A stretch of DNA of 64,000 nucleotides from Fluviicola sp. (GTDB taxonomy: Bacteria > Bacteroidota > Bacteroidia > Flavobacteriales_D > Crocinitomicaceae), in contig JARWZO010000019.1 in assembly GCA_029866325.1 (NCBI GenBank), positions 62,001 to 126,000 on the forward strand. Direction: 5' to 3'. The notes beneath the pieces are model-generated. The model worked only from the letters and a program-made list of their open reading frames with translations. It did no database searches and had not been told where the DNA came from. The stretch's first letter is position 1; every line of letters starts with the position of its first letter. The position numbers and the translations under genes are program-made. Below are positions 19,480 to 29,221 of this stretch, piece by piece.

Positions 19480-20442
19480 TCACACTTTCTCCATACAATT
19501 CAACAGAGTCCTGCTTTTATTTTCTGTTTCGTCCCATTCCAGGTCAGGGATCGAATCGATTGTATAACCGCCTCCGAGGTACAGAAACGCCTTATCCTGC
19601 TGCAATTGCGCGCACCGAAGGTTCACAAACAACCGACTTCGTTCTTCGCTATACAAACCAATGACACCTGCATATAAAAACCGATCATGCATTTCACGCG
19701 ATGTCAATAAATCAAGAGAAGCCATGCGAGGCGTACCGCAAACTGCGGGTGTGGGATGTAAATCCATCGCAATTTGCCAGGCGACGGTATCTCCCATTTT
19801 TGCAGTGAAATCCGTTTGTAAATGCTGCACAGGACCAGCTGTAACTACTTTCGGACCGTCATTCATCGTAATGGCACACTGATTTCTTAGCAAGGTTTCA
19901 GCTATGGCTTTTACCACAAAATCGTGCTCTTCGTATTCCTTATTTGTCCATGCTGATGAGTCGTTTGCCGAATGCGTACCCGCCAGTGCTATTGTTTTTA
20001 ATTGATCCTTCTCCGTATTCACCAAGGTTTCGGGAGTTGCGCCTATCCAGGTTCCGAATTGAGCCGATGAAATAAGGTAAACACATGCATTGGGATAGGT
20101 TTGTGCTAGTTCATGAAACAGTTTCTCGCTTTTTTCAATTGGAAAACTGACTGCTTTTACGCGTGAATAAACGGCCTTCTCCACTCCCATCACCGGAAAA
20201 GCGTGCAACATGGCTTGGGCTTCTATTTGGTAATCGCGCTGAGATATCACAACAGGTTGGTCGGAATGAATGTGCCACAGCGGTGTCGACTTTTCAACCG
20301 AAGGAACGAATTGAAAAATGCGCTGGTGAAGAAAATCGGAAACCACAAATCCGTTAGGAATCGTCCCTTTAACGAGTTCAAACTGCCCTTGTTGGTGAAC
20401 AAACTCATTCTCTGCGGGCAATCGGTAATAGATACAATCCAT
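19480..20442 (-). CDS. menF: Isochorismate synthase (MenF/EntC family)
   Basis: Converts chorismate to isochorismate, the entry to menaquinone synthesis. The 320-aa chorismate-utilising domain shows HLQTDFTAKM, HPTPAVCGTPR, YAGVIGLYS and the Mg-binding end AFLYLGGGYTIDSIPDLEWDE (GGG-T-S plus the Glu). The start at 20442 (MDCIYYRLPAENE) overlaps the stop of the upstream thioesterase as ATGA, which decides between it and the much longer frame. The protein is short, as in other Bacteroidota. Confidence 0.92.
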   Translation of the reverse strand: MDCIYYRLPAENEFVHQQGQFELVKGTIPNGFVVSDFLHQRIFQFVPSVEKSTPLWHIHSDQPVVISQRDYQIEAQAMLHAFPVMGVEKAVYSRVKAVSFPIEKSEKLFHELAQTYPNACVYLISSAQFGTWIGATPETLVNTEKDQLKTIALAGTHSANDSSAWTNKEYEEHDFVVKAIAETLLRNQCAITMNDGPKVVTAGPVQHLQTDFTAKMGDTVAWQIAMDLHPTPAVCGTPRMASLDLLTSREMHDRFLYAGVIGLYSEERSRLFVNLRCAQLQQDKAFLYLGGGYTIDSIPDLEWDETENKSRTLLNCMEKV

Positions 20443-20864
20443 CAGCTTCGGGGAACAATCATGATGGTCAATCGACCGGTGCAAACCAGTTTTTCGGTGG
20501 TTTGATCGTAAATATCTACCTGCCAAACATGCGAACGTTTTCCTGCGTGAATGATTTTACCAATAGCTTTTACGCTTCCTGATTTTACCGAACCAAGGTG
20601 ATTGGCATTGATTTCGATTCCAACAGGTGCTTCTTTTGAAAGGTCAATCAACAAAGTCGAGCCCATAGAACCAATCGATTCGATCAATGCAGCACTTGCT
20701 CCTCCGTGCAACAATCCCATTGGCTGATGTGTTCTATGATCTACCGGCATGGTAGCAATCAGGTAATCATCACCCAATTCAATACACCGAATATCGAGCA
20801 CTTCCATCAGTGTATTTTTTCGGAAAGCATTGATTTGTTCGAGCGGAACTTGTTGGAGTTTCAT
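20442..20864 (-). CDS. Hotdog thioesterase (PaaI/MenI-like)
   Basis: A 140-aa hotdog-fold acyl-CoA hydrolase. The motif MGLLHGGASAALIESIGSMG contains the conserved HGG and catalytic Glu of the PaaI/YdiI/EntH group. Its 4-bp overlap with menF suggests that it is the 1,4-dihydroxy-2-naphthoyl-CoA hydrolase (MenI) of menaquinone synthesis; that is inferred from context. General phenylacetyl-CoA-type thioesterase activity is the alternative. Confidence 0.85.
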   Translation of the reverse strand: MKLQQVPLEQINAFRKNTLMEVLDIRCIELGDDYLIATMPVDHRTHQPMGLLHGGASAALIESIGSMGSTLLIDLSKEAPVGIEINANHLGSVKSGSVKAIGKIIHAGKRSHVWQVDIYDQTTEKLVCTGRLTIMIVPRS

Positions 20865-21050
20865 GCTGGTTGTTTTCTTTCTGTAAAATTAAACAACGGT
20901 TCCGGAAATGCCATGGGTTTTCACTATTACCTTTGGAAATATGGCGCATGGGAGCGTTTAGAGCCTACTATATACTCGTTTTAGGGCAAAATTCAACTAG
21001 CTGAAATTCCCGATTAATACTATCTTCGTTGAACAACAACAATTCATCGT

Positions 21051-21956
21051 ATGCGACTACTTTCTCAACTCCAGTTTTCAATCAATGGCATTTTTGAGCT
21101 ATACATCACTCAAGGAAGACGTTTTTACGGATTTAGTATTCTATTTGCGATTTTTTCGAGTATTTGGAGCGTGATACTGGGATTAATTGTGGTTTACGTT
21201 TACTTCATTATTGCGAGCTTGCTTGATCTTAATCCAACGAATTTCAACAAACGCTTCTTCGACAACGGAGATTCATGGTACTATGCAACAAACGCCGCAG
21301 CATTTATCATGATCATCAACATGAGTTTATATGCCATTGCATTGAATCGCTTTAAGCGAGTATTAAAAGAACGCCTTTCTTTCGGGGGATTTTTTCGGTC
21401 GATCAATTCTTCCACCTGGGGACTTTACTTCATTTGTAGTTCAGCAGGTGTCATTATCATGAATCTTTTGACTGATTTCGCAACACCTTCGCCAAATTAT
21501 GCCGGAGGTTCCATGCAACAATTACTGAACTCATACGAAGGGTCATCGGCTACGAATTTATTCTTTTCATTTTTTGTGTTTCTATTGCAATTCACGCCTG
21601 TCGTCCTTGGCTTTCTTATTCTATATCGTTCATTGAAAAAAACGGGGATAGAACTTCAGCAAAAAGAGGTCGGACGAACATTAGTTACGGTTATCATTTT
21701 GTCATTTGTGATCTACATTGGTGCAACTTCGATTTCAACGTTCGTCAACAATTACATCGTTCGATTAATCTCCATGCCGTTTCAGGAACCACTTATTCCG
21801 TCAATATTAACGCTGGTGATTTACGTTTTCCTCATTGGTGTATTTTATCTTGGTTTTGCCAGTTCTTTCCTCCTACCCTTTCTTTTCCATGAAAATGATG
21901 AGGTCGGAAAACGCGACATCATCCTTAATGAAAACTCACCTATAGACGAATTATGA
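21051..21956 (+). CDS. Polytopic membrane protein of unknown function
   Basis: A 301-aa protein with about six membrane segments (for example FAIFSSIWSVILGLIVVYVY and LVIYVFLIGVFYLGFASSF). It has no charged or catalytic motif I recognise and ends in a short acidic tail. The stop overlaps the next gene by 4 bp (ATGA), so the two are co-translated. A TATCTTCG element at 21021-21028 is a possible -7 box. Confidence 0.65.
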   Translation: MRLLSQLQFSINGIFELYITQGRRFYGFSILFAIFSSIWSVILGLIVVYVYFIIASLLDLNPTNFNKRFFDNGDSWYYATNAAAFIMIINMSLYAIALNRFKRVLKERLSFGGFFRSINSSTWGLYFICSSAGVIIMNLLTDFATPSPNYAGGSMQQLLNSYEGSSATNLFFSFFVFLLQFTPVVLGFLILYRSLKKTGIELQQKEVGRTLVTVIILSFVIYIGATSISTFVNNYIVRLISMPFQEPLIPSILTLVIYVFLIGVFYLGFASSFLLPFLFHENDEVGKRDIILNENSPIDEL

Positions 21957-22453
21957 TCGCAGAAACCGAACGCTTGATTTTACGCGAAATGACACCTGAT
22001 GATGCTCCATTTGCGTTTGAGTTAAATAGCAACCCGGAAGTATTGATGTATACGGGTGACGATCCGTTTGACTCGGTGGAACAAGCTCGTGCGTTTTTGG
22101 AAAACTATTCCGATTACCAACGCAATGGTTTCGGTCGCTGGGGAGTGGTTTTGAAAGAAACCGGAAAGTTGATCGGATGGTGTGGTTTGAAACGAGATCG
22201 TGAAACATTGGAGGTTGATCTCGGTTACCGCTTTTTTCAGGAAAGCTGGAACAAGGGTTTTGCTACCGAAGCCTCAGTGGCTTGTCTTGAAATTGGAGCT
22301 TCTGAATTTGGGCTGGAACGCATTATAGCACGAGCGCGGAAAGAAAATCCGGCTTCATACAGAGTAATGGAAAAACTAGGTTTTAGCTTTGAAAAAGAAT
22401 ACTTGGAAGATGATGAAACCTGGGTTCTATATGCTATTATTTTGTCAAAATAG
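21953..22453 (+). CDS. GNAT family N-acetyltransferase (RimJ/RimL-like)
   Basis: A 166-aa acetyltransferase of the Acetyltransf_3 type. It begins TERLILREMTPDDAPFAFEL; the acetyl-CoA loop region is QESWNKGFATEA and the C-terminal motif NPASYRVMEKLGF. The substrate could be a protein N-terminus, an amine or an antibiotic; nothing in the sequence decides. It is translationally coupled to the membrane protein upstream and overlaps the convergent lipoprotein gene by 17 bp. Confidence 0.88.
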   Translation: MIAETERLILREMTPDDAPFAFELNSNPEVLMYTGDDPFDSVEQARAFLENYSDYQRNGFGRWGVVLKETGKLIGWCGLKRDRETLEVDLGYRFFQESWNKGFATEASVACLEIGASEFGLERIIARARKENPASYRVMEKLGFSFEKEYLEDDETWVLYAIILSK

Positions 22454-22799
22454 TCGTGTCGCCGGCAACATCTTTTAGAATCAACTTGCTATCTTCTTGC
22501 TGAAGGATATCGAAAAATGTTGCTTCATTGCCCGATACAATAGTAATTCTGCTGTTTTTCACGAAATATGTCATATCGCTTTCAAAAGCCTCGCCTGCAA
22601 TGATGTAACGAGCGCTCCCTGTTCCTTCACCGCGTTTTTCCATAGCAAATGTAAAACTGGCTCCAAAACTGGAAGTGGTTTCAACACCTTGATAAACCTT
22701 GGCTGTCCAGGAACCTTCGAGTTTTTTACTCACCCGTTGGTTTTTTGAACAGGAAAGGGCAATGAACACGATTGCTAAAACGGCGATAAAAGGTCTCAT
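22437..22799 (-). CDS. Small lipoprotein, lipocalin-like
   Basis: A 120-aa lipoprotein. The signal MRPFIAVLAIVFIALSCSKNQ ends with the lipobox cysteine (ALSC). The mature part begins RVSKKLEGSWTAKVYQG and is beta-rich, like small lipocalin-type (GSW motif) proteins. It is a paralogue of the next gene, with which it shares SKxQR and the strand pattern. The start at 22799 is chosen because it gives a proper signal; the 18 upstream residues do not. Confidence 0.75.
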   Translation of the reverse strand: MRPFIAVLAIVFIALSCSKNQRVSKKLEGSWTAKVYQGVETTSSFGASFTFAMEKRGEGTGSARYIIAGEAFESDMTYFVKNSRITIVSGNEATFFDILQQEDSKLILKDVAGDTTILTK

Positions 22800-22856
22800 A
22801 CTTATTGGCTTTGAAACAAAAATACAAGAAATAACCATAAAATTCGGCATCAACGA

Positions 22857-23222
22857 TCAATCCTTTTCCAGAATGGTCGCGTCGCCATAATTATCGGTAA
22901 GTGTTATTTTCTTTCGGGTAATATCGTTGATGGTAAATACCACAGCATCCTGATCAATAATCATCGTGAGGTAATCGTTCTTGATGAAATACTCCACACC
23001 GTATACATCTTTTGTGTTCCAGTCGGAATAGACCATCGTTCCTGTACCTTCTCCCTTGCTGTCTTTGTTGAAGGTAAACTTGATTTCTTCGTCGGGATCG
23101 AGGTTGCTTCCCATAAAGACCGTTGCTTTCCAATCACCATCAATTCTGCGGTTAATTCGTTGATCTTTGGAACAAGCGGTTACTAAAAAGATAATTGTAA
23201 GAATGGTTAAGATGCTACGCAT
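22857..23222 (-). CDS. Small lipoprotein, lipocalin-like (paralogue)
   Basis: A 121-aa lipoprotein with signal MRSILTILTIIFLVTACSKDQ and lipobox VTAC. The mature part (RINRRIDGDWKATVFMG, EGTGTMVYSDW, DGDAT-like ending) parallels the gene at 22437-22799. The two lie in tandem on the - strand with a gap of 57 bp, which points to duplication. Function is unknown. Confidence 0.75.
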   Translation of the reverse strand: MRSILTILTIIFLVTACSKDQRINRRIDGDWKATVFMGSNLDPDEEIKFTFNKDSKGEGTGTMVYSDWNTKDVYGVEYFIKNDYLTMIIDQDAVVFTINDITRKKITLTDNYGDATILEKD

Positions 23223-23300
23223 AAGGTGTTTTTTAAGTTATAAATAGAACAAATTCACATTCCGTTGTGTAGTTTTGGGAGAACCAATCGCGTATTATTT

Positions 23301-23891
23301 ATGCTTGATAACTCCATTCAACTAAGCACAGAACGTTTTTTAGTGCGCCTTCTTACAACAAATGACGTACCAGAATTGCTTTCGTTTATCGACAACGAAC
23401 CCGAACTGTGGAAATATGCCTTGGTTCCCTGCAATGACCGACCTTCGATGCAGCAGTATTTAGATGAAGCTTTTGCTGATTATGAAAAAGGAAATGCCTT
23501 TCCGTTTGTGGTGATTGATCGCAGTACGGGAAAGATTGTCGGTTCAACGCGGTTTTACGATTTTCAACTAAAAAACAGTTCCACATTACTCGGATACACA
23601 TGGTATTCGAAGCACCAGCAAGGAAACGGAATCAATGCACATTGCAAGTTCCTGATGCTTCAGTTTGCTTTTGAGGTTTTGCAGCTGGAACGGGTGGAAT
23701 TGCGGGCCGATTTACGCAACGAACGCAGCATTGCCGCCATGCGGAAGATCGGATTTACACAAGAAGGAATTTTACGAAATCACCTGCCGGTGGCCGATGG
23801 CACTAGAAGAGATAGTATTATTTTCAGTGCGTTGAAGAAAGAGTGGTTTGGCGGGATGAAGGCGAATCTGGAAAGCGTTATTTCGAGATAG
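23301..23891 (+). CDS. GNAT family N-acetyltransferase (RimJ/RimL-like)
   Basis: About 196 aa. It begins LSTERFLVRLLTTNDVPELL and has SRYDFQ-like strand IVGSTRFYDF, the acetyl-CoA loop QQGNGINAHCK and the end NERSIAAMRKIGFTQEGILR, a standard Acetyltransf_3 layout. Start at 23301 (MLDNSIQL) is preferred to 23265. A TAGTTTTG at 23270-23277 fits a -7 promoter box. It diverges from the lipoprotein pair; the substrate is unknown. Confidence 0.85.
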   Translation: MLDNSIQLSTERFLVRLLTTNDVPELLSFIDNEPELWKYALVPCNDRPSMQQYLDEAFADYEKGNAFPFVVIDRSTGKIVGSTRFYDFQLKNSSTLLGYTWYSKHQQGNGINAHCKFLMLQFAFEVLQLERVELRADLRNERSIAAMRKIGFTQEGILRNHLPVADGTRRDSIIFSALKKEWFGGMKANLESVISR

Positions 23892-23896
23892 ATTTT

Positions 23897-23960
23897 GGGA
23901 ATTCGGGTGTTCGGGATATTGCGAACACTCAAATTGTCGAATTCCCGAATTTCGTTTCCT
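23897..23960. repeat. Hairpin after GNAT gene
   Basis: GTGTTCG-GGATATTG-CGAACAC forms a perfect 7-bp hairpin, nested within an outer inverted pair GGGAATTCG / CGAATTCCC. It lies directly after the acetyltransferase stop and may serve as a terminator; the ATATTGCGAA core is similar to the GTAATATTGC hairpins. Confidence 0.55.
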
Positions 23961-23998
23961 AAAATCACCTATTTTAGTGTCTGATTAAACACTCGACC

Positions 23999-24829
23999 AT
24001 GTCAAAACCTATAATTACCTTTCCGTGCAAGTACCAACCCAATGACCTGGAAAAACGGGGCGATTCTCATTTTTGCCAATCGTGTGATCATTCGGTGATT
24101 GATTTCCGAAATGCTACCGAAGCTGAAATTAATAGCACTTTGACTTCCTCCGAAAAGAAAACCTGCGGGATTTTTCACTCGAATCAAGTAACGCAAAAAA
24201 CAACTATCATTCCAATCGGAATCCAACGAAGAATTGGTTTGTCCCTGTTTGGTATTTTGGGATTGATTAGTCCGGTGGTTACTTCGTCATGTGAAACGGA
24301 AACACCAGAGAATACAGAATCGAAAAACCTATTTGACAACTTTAAATTCCCGTTATTTCTGAGAGGAAAACTGGTGGATCAAGAATCGAAAGCACCGTTG
24401 AAGAATGCTGTAATAAAAGTTCTTCAACAAGACAAGATTTTAGTGGCAGGAGTGACAAACGAAAACGGAGATTTTATTGTGGCACTCAACAGAGATGAAC
24501 TTTCCGATGAAAAATTTGATTTGATTCTTGAAAACACAGGCTACATATCAGATACAATTAAAAAGAACAAATACTTTCCCTCTACTTTTTTGGAATTAGT
24601 GATGAAGGTTGAGCCTACTCTACCGGATTCATATACTTATAATCGGGAAAACGTAACCTCAATACCCTTGTTTACGCATGCTACACTTGGATTCGTGGGC
24701 TTAGAACGTCCAACTAGTTTTGAAAGCAACCCACTTTTTTGTTTAGAACTCAAAAAGAAAAAGGAAAATAATGCACCTGTTTTCGATGCTAACAACCCAC
24801 TTTACTGGTTGGATACGTTAAAAAAATGA
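23999..24829 (+). CDS. CxxC-module protein with carboxypeptidase-regulatory-like domain
   Basis: A 276-aa protein. The N-terminal 60 residues hold a cysteine module typical of Bacteroidota (PCKYQPNDLEKRG, FCQSCDHSVIDF, KTCGIF) that may bind zinc. A membrane segment follows (IGLSLFGILGLISPVVTSSC), then a CarboxypepD-reg-like beta-sandwich (FLRGKLVDQESKAPLKNAVI; GVTNENGDFIV). It is probably anchored in the inner membrane with the beta-sandwich outside. Function is unknown. Confidence 0.7.
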   Translation: MSKPIITFPCKYQPNDLEKRGDSHFCQSCDHSVIDFRNATEAEINSTLTSSEKKTCGIFHSNQVTQKTTIIPIGIQRRIGLSLFGILGLISPVVTSSCETETPENTESKNLFDNFKFPLFLRGKLVDQESKAPLKNAVIKVLQQDKILVAGVTNENGDFIVALNRDELSDEKFDLILENTGYISDTIKKNKYFPSTFLELVMKVEPTLPDSYTYNRENVTSIPLFTHATLGFVGLERPTSFESNPLFCLELKKKKENNAPVFDANNPLYWLDTLKK

Positions 24830-24884
24830 CCTGTTTTTTTTAACGAATTAAGCCCAATTTGCTAATTTGATTTCACTCTACAAA

Positions 24885-24910
24885 AAAGCCCCGATTTTCA
24901 CCAGGGCTTT
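24885..24910 (-). terminator. Terminator of lon
   Basis: On the - strand AAAGCCC, a 12-nt loop, then GGGCTTT followed by six T residues, 18 bp past the lon stop codon. It lies between convergent genes and may also end transcription from the + side. Confidence 0.75.
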
Positions 24911-24927
24911 CAGTTATTTATTTCTAC

Positions 24928-27351
24928 TTATCTCTTCACTTTCTCCAGCGCCAAATCCAATACCTCCCGCATGCTTTTAACATAATGAAATGTCAACCCC
25001 TTCACATAATCAGCAGTGATTTCTTCGATGTCTCTGCGATTGCGATCACACAAGATGATTTCTTTGATATTGGCGCGCTTGGCAGCTAAGATTTTCTCTT
25101 TGATTCCACCTACAGGCAATACTTCGCCACGCAAGGTAATTTCGCCGGTCATCGCCAAGTTTTTCTTAACCTTGCGTTTACTGAACGATGATGCCAACGA
25201 AGTCAACATCGTAATTCCGGCACTTGGTCCGTCTTTCGGCGTAGCACCTTCAGGAACGTGAATGTGCACGTTGGTTTCGTCGAACAATTCTTGTGTTAAG
25301 CCCAACCAGTCGGAGTGCGATTTCAGAAATTCCAGCGCAATTACGGCCGATTCTTTCATTACATCCCCCAAGTTTCCGGTAAGTGTGAGTTTGCCTTTCC
25401 CTTTGGTCAGCGACGATTCAATAAAGAGAATATCGCCGCCAACACTCGTCCAAGCCAAACCTGTCACCACTCCGGGCACATCGTTGTTGTCGTACTTTGT
25501 TTTTTCGCGACCTGCGCCCAAAATGCTTTGCAATTGGTCCAATTCCACTTTTACGTCGTATTCTTCTTCAATGGCAACTTGTTTGGCACGATGACGCGAT
25601 AATTTCGCCAGTTGTTTGTCTAACCCACGAACTCCCGATTCATTGGTGTATTGTTCAACGATACGTTCCAGCGTTTTTTTATCTACCGTAAGGTGTTTTT
25701 TCGTAATTCCGTGTGCTTCCAATTGTTTTGGCAGCAAGTGATTTTTAGCAATTTCGATCTTTTCTTCTACCGTATAACCATTCACTTCGATGATTTCCAT
25801 ACGATCAAGCAGCGGTCCCTGAATGGTGGACAAACTATTGGCCGTAGCAATGAACATTACTTTTGAAAGATCGAATTCGGTTTCAACGTAATTGTCATAA
25901 AAAGCACTGTTTTGCTCAGGATCCAACACTTCCAATAAAGCCGACGAAGGATCGCCGTGGTTGCTTCGTCCCAATTTATCCACCTCATCCAATACGAATA
26001 CCGGATTGGCAGAACCGGCTTTTTTAATATGTTGGATCACACGACCCGGCATGGCGCCAATATACGTTTTACGGTGTCCGCGAATCTCAGCTTCGTCGTG
26101 AACGCCACCAAGCGACATACGCACGTAGTTGCGACCCAAAGCTTCCGCAATTGATTTCCCCAACGAGGTTTTACCAACTCCCGGAGGACCGTAAAAACAC
26201 AAAATCGGTGATTTCATATCGCCTTTGAGCTTCAAAACGGCCAAGTATTCCAAAATGCGTTCTTTCACTTTTTCCAAACCGAAATGATCGCGTTCCAAAA
26301 TTTTGGCGGCACGTTTCAAATCGAGGTTGTCGATTGAAAACTCATTCCAAGGCAAGTCGAGCAAGGTGTCGAGGTAATTTAACTGTACCGTATATTCAGC
26401 TCCTTGCGGATTCATGCGCTGCAATTTGTCCAATTCTTTTTTGAACAACTTCGCCATTTTTTTATCCCACTTTTTCTTTGAAGCACGCGTTTCCATGTCG
26501 CGTACATCTTGTTCTTGCGGGTTATCGCCCAATTCGTCTTGAATGGTGCGAATTTGTTGATTCAAAAAATATTCGCGTTGCTGGCGATCCATATCCTGGC
26601 GCACCTTGGTTTGAATTTCGTTGCGCATTTCGAGCAACTGCGATTCTAGAGTCAGGTGTTCCATCACCATTTTGGCGCGTTTACGGAAATTCAATTCTTC
26701 CAGCATGCCTTGTTTTTTATTCACATCGGCATTCATATTGGAGGAAATGAAATTCACCATAAAGGTTGGGCTTTCAATGTTCCCGATGGCAAACGAAGCT
26801 TCAGACGGGATATTCGGACTGTCGCGGATAATTTGCAAGGCCAAATCTTTAATGGAACGGAATACCAACTCCATTTCAGCATCTTTTTTCTCAGGCATTT
26901 CTTCGGTCAGAAAACGCACTTTGGCACGCATATACGGTTCTGTCTGATACGGCTCAACGATCTCGAAGCGGCGTTTTCCTTGAATAATAACCGTAGAACT
27001 TCCGTCGGGCATTTTCAGCATACGGATGATTTGAGCCACCGTTCCTACTTTGTGTAAATCCACAAATTCGGGTGCTTCTTCTTCCTGATCAAGTTGAGAA
27101 ACCACACCGATGATGCGATTTCCTTTGTGCGCTTCCTGAATGAGCCGAATGGATTTATCGCGTCCTACTGTAATCGGAATCATGACTCCGGGAAACAACA
27201 CATTATTGCGTAAAGGCAAAATGGGTAGGTCTTCCGGAAATACTTCTTTGTTCATATTTTCCTCTTCGTCGGGTGACATCAGAGGCAAAAAATCGGCATG
27301 TTCGTCGATGTCTGCTGACAAAATAAGGCTATGTTCGAATGAATCTTTCAT
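24928..27351 (-). CDS. lon: ATP-dependent protease Lon
   Basis: An 807-aa cytoplasmic serine protease of the AAA+ class that degrades misfolded and regulatory proteins. The N-terminal LON domain (LPILPLRNNVLFPGVMIPI) is followed by a coiled coil, then the ATPase with Walker A GPPGVGKTSLGKSI and Walker B VFVLDEVDKLG. The protease domain has the catalytic Ser in PKDGPSAGITM and the catalytic Lys in GGIKEKILAAKR. The length is normal. Confidence 0.97.
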   Translation of the reverse strand: MKDSFEHSLILSADIDEHADFLPLMSPDEEENMNKEVFPEDLPILPLRNNVLFPGVMIPITVGRDKSIRLIQEAHKGNRIIGVVSQLDQEEEAPEFVDLHKVGTVAQIIRMLKMPDGSSTVIIQGKRRFEIVEPYQTEPYMRAKVRFLTEEMPEKKDAEMELVFRSIKDLALQIIRDSPNIPSEASFAIGNIESPTFMVNFISSNMNADVNKKQGMLEELNFRKRAKMVMEHLTLESQLLEMRNEIQTKVRQDMDRQQREYFLNQQIRTIQDELGDNPQEQDVRDMETRASKKKWDKKMAKLFKKELDKLQRMNPQGAEYTVQLNYLDTLLDLPWNEFSIDNLDLKRAAKILERDHFGLEKVKERILEYLAVLKLKGDMKSPILCFYGPPGVGKTSLGKSIAEALGRNYVRMSLGGVHDEAEIRGHRKTYIGAMPGRVIQHIKKAGSANPVFVLDEVDKLGRSNHGDPSSALLEVLDPEQNSAFYDNYVETEFDLSKVMFIATANSLSTIQGPLLDRMEIIEVNGYTVEEKIEIAKNHLLPKQLEAHGITKKHLTVDKKTLERIVEQYTNESGVRGLDKQLAKLSRHRAKQVAIEEEYDVKVELDQLQSILGAGREKTKYDNNDVPGVVTGLAWTSVGGDILFIESSLTKGKGKLTLTGNLGDVMKESAVIALEFLKSHSDWLGLTQELFDETNVHIHVPEGATPKDGPSAGITMLTSLASSFSKRKVKKNLAMTGEITLRGEVLPVGGIKEKILAAKRANIKEIILCDRNRRDIEEITADYVKGLTFHYVKSMREVLDLALEKVKR

Positions 27352-27552
27352 GTGTTTTTGTTATGTTTTGTCGCGCCAAAATGGCAGATTGTTTACCGTT
27401 TCCACATTTAGAAAACGCTACAATCACTGTTTTAGCATAGCGGACACTGATAGTTCAAGAGCCGTGCCAATGGAAGAAAGCGGAAATTTTGTCGGGTTTT
27501 GTGACATTTTTAATTTATTTACAACCATAGGCATAACTGCGCATCAACCGTG

Positions 27553-27560
27553 TATATTTG
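27553..27560 (+). promoter_or_regulatory. Candidate -7 promoter element (TATATTTG)
   Basis: TATATTTG exactly fits the Bacteroidota TAnnTTTG box and lies 8 bp before the ATG at 27568, so the transcript would be almost leaderless. No clear TTTG is seen at the expected -33 position. Confidence 0.4.
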
Positions 27561-27567
27561 TTACAGT

Positions 27568-29133
27568 ATGAAAAAAACACTACCTCTTCTTGCCATTCTC
27601 ATTTCACATCTAAGCTTCAGTCAAGACGCAACTTTTTCTAAACTTTTTTATGACACGAATGGTGTCAATTTATCAACGCAAAATGCCATTTCAAACCATG
27701 AAAACGGTGTGCTTTTAATCGGTAATTATGGCGTTAGCAACGAGAAAGGCAGTATCATTCTTGTAGACTCATTGGGAGCAATCGTCTGGAGTAAAACGCT
27801 TGACTGCGGGCCCATCAGCGCCACTTATCCCGGGAAATTGACAACTGCTATCGCTACCTCCGATTCAGGTTATGTAATTACCGGCATGGGGTTCAATCCC
27901 GTCTCAGGAAATTACGACGCCTTGACGTTTAAATTGAATGCGCAAGGAGATACTTTGTGGACCAATAGCATTAATAGCATAACTACTACCGGCATGGAAG
28001 GAGCTTCGGTAATTGAGACGGCTGATTCGGGATACATGGTTTTGGGTAATAATGACGCCGACTCGGAACTGTTTTTAGCAAAATTGGATCAAAGCGGCAC
28101 ATTGGTCGAATCCTTTGCTTTTAGCGCTCCAGAAACAATTCATGCAGAGACCGTGAAACAGGCACCTGATAGCTCATATTACATAGCCGGAGATTATACA
28201 ACTAGCCTCGGAACGAATGGTTTTATTGCACATATTAGTTCCAACGGGCAATTTGATTGGGCGAAAGAATATGAAAACTACCCGATTAAAGATATCATTG
28301 TGACTGAAACCGGAATACTGGCTCAAGGAATTCACCAAGTACCATTTTCTAATCGACTAGCAGTAATGAAAACCGATATTAGTGGAGCATTTTCTTGGGA
28401 AAGAGAATACACCGGCCCTCTATACCTCTATGATTACTCACGTATTATTCAACTGACCGACACCACTTTTGCAATATTCGCTAATGAACAACCGAATTAT
28501 GGAAGTATTACTATTATTGACGAGAATGGTAATATGCCTATTTTTAATCAGTTTTGGGTATCGATGTTTACAACTTCAATCTCGGCGGCCACCGATGGCA
28601 CTATTTATATTGCAGGGAATGGTCCAAATTCCGCGCTCGATACTTCTATGTTGATGACACGAGATTATATCGGCTTGGTAAAATATGATTATTTGAATTA
28701 TAATCCTTTGCACTGTATCGTTTATGGAGATGTATTCTTCAATGAAACAGCAGTTATAACCAGTTCTAATCTGAACTTTTCGAATGGAACAGGAAAAATT
28801 AGTCATTCCATTTTTGTCGATTATTCAGATTTAGAAGTCTCTTCAACACTGGCTTGTTTAGGGGGCGGTCCCGGAATTGAGGAATATATGATGACTGATC
28901 TTTCTGTTTACCCCAATGCGTCGGCAGGTAATTTTTATTTTGATCAGGAAACACAGAATCGTACCATTCAGCTAGTTGTGTTTGATTCATTTGGTAAAAA
29001 AGTGCATCTGCAGGAACTCTCCGGAAATTCAACGCTTGTTAACTTATCTGCATTGGCTAGTGGCGTTTATTATTACAGAGCTATGGGATCTGATTCAACT
29101 TCAACAACAGGTAAATTGATCATCGAAAAATAG
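27568..29133 (+). CDS. Secreted beta-propeller-like protein with T9SS type A tail
   Basis: About 521 aa. The start at 27568 gives the signal peptide MKKTLPLLAILISHLSFSQ. The body contains repeats of about 50 residues with the pattern DSGYVITG-x-N-x-G-D-x-L-x-K-L (delta-60/propeller-like). The last 75 residues (LSVYPNASAGNFYF, FGKKVHLQELSG, ASGVYYYRAM) form a type A T9SS sorting domain. Extracellular; function unknown. Confidence 0.8.
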   Translation: MKKTLPLLAILISHLSFSQDATFSKLFYDTNGVNLSTQNAISNHENGVLLIGNYGVSNEKGSIILVDSLGAIVWSKTLDCGPISATYPGKLTTAIATSDSGYVITGMGFNPVSGNYDALTFKLNAQGDTLWTNSINSITTTGMEGASVIETADSGYMVLGNNDADSELFLAKLDQSGTLVESFAFSAPETIHAETVKQAPDSSYYIAGDYTTSLGTNGFIAHISSNGQFDWAKEYENYPIKDIIVTETGILAQGIHQVPFSNRLAVMKTDISGAFSWEREYTGPLYLYDYSRIIQLTDTTFAIFANEQPNYGSITIIDENGNMPIFNQFWVSMFTTSISAATDGTIYIAGNGPNSALDTSMLMTRDYIGLVKYDYLNYNPLHCIVYGDVFFNETAVITSSNLNFSNGTGKISHSIFVDYSDLEVSSTLACLGGGPGIEEYMMTDLSVYPNASAGNFYFDQETQNRTIQLVVFDSFGKKVHLQELSGNSTLVNLSALASGVYYYRAMGSDSTSTTGKLIIEK

Positions 29134-29221
29134 TTCATACTCATTCATCGATTTCAATAGGCTTCAATCAAAAAAGCAGTTAATTTTGTCCAACGCTTGA
29201 ACTATCAAGCTGGTGCTTTCC

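Noticed and set aside
20930-20985. A further GGCTCGGAATGC-type repeat
   Set aside because: Only fragments (GAGCGTTTAGAGCCTAC) match; too weak to call.
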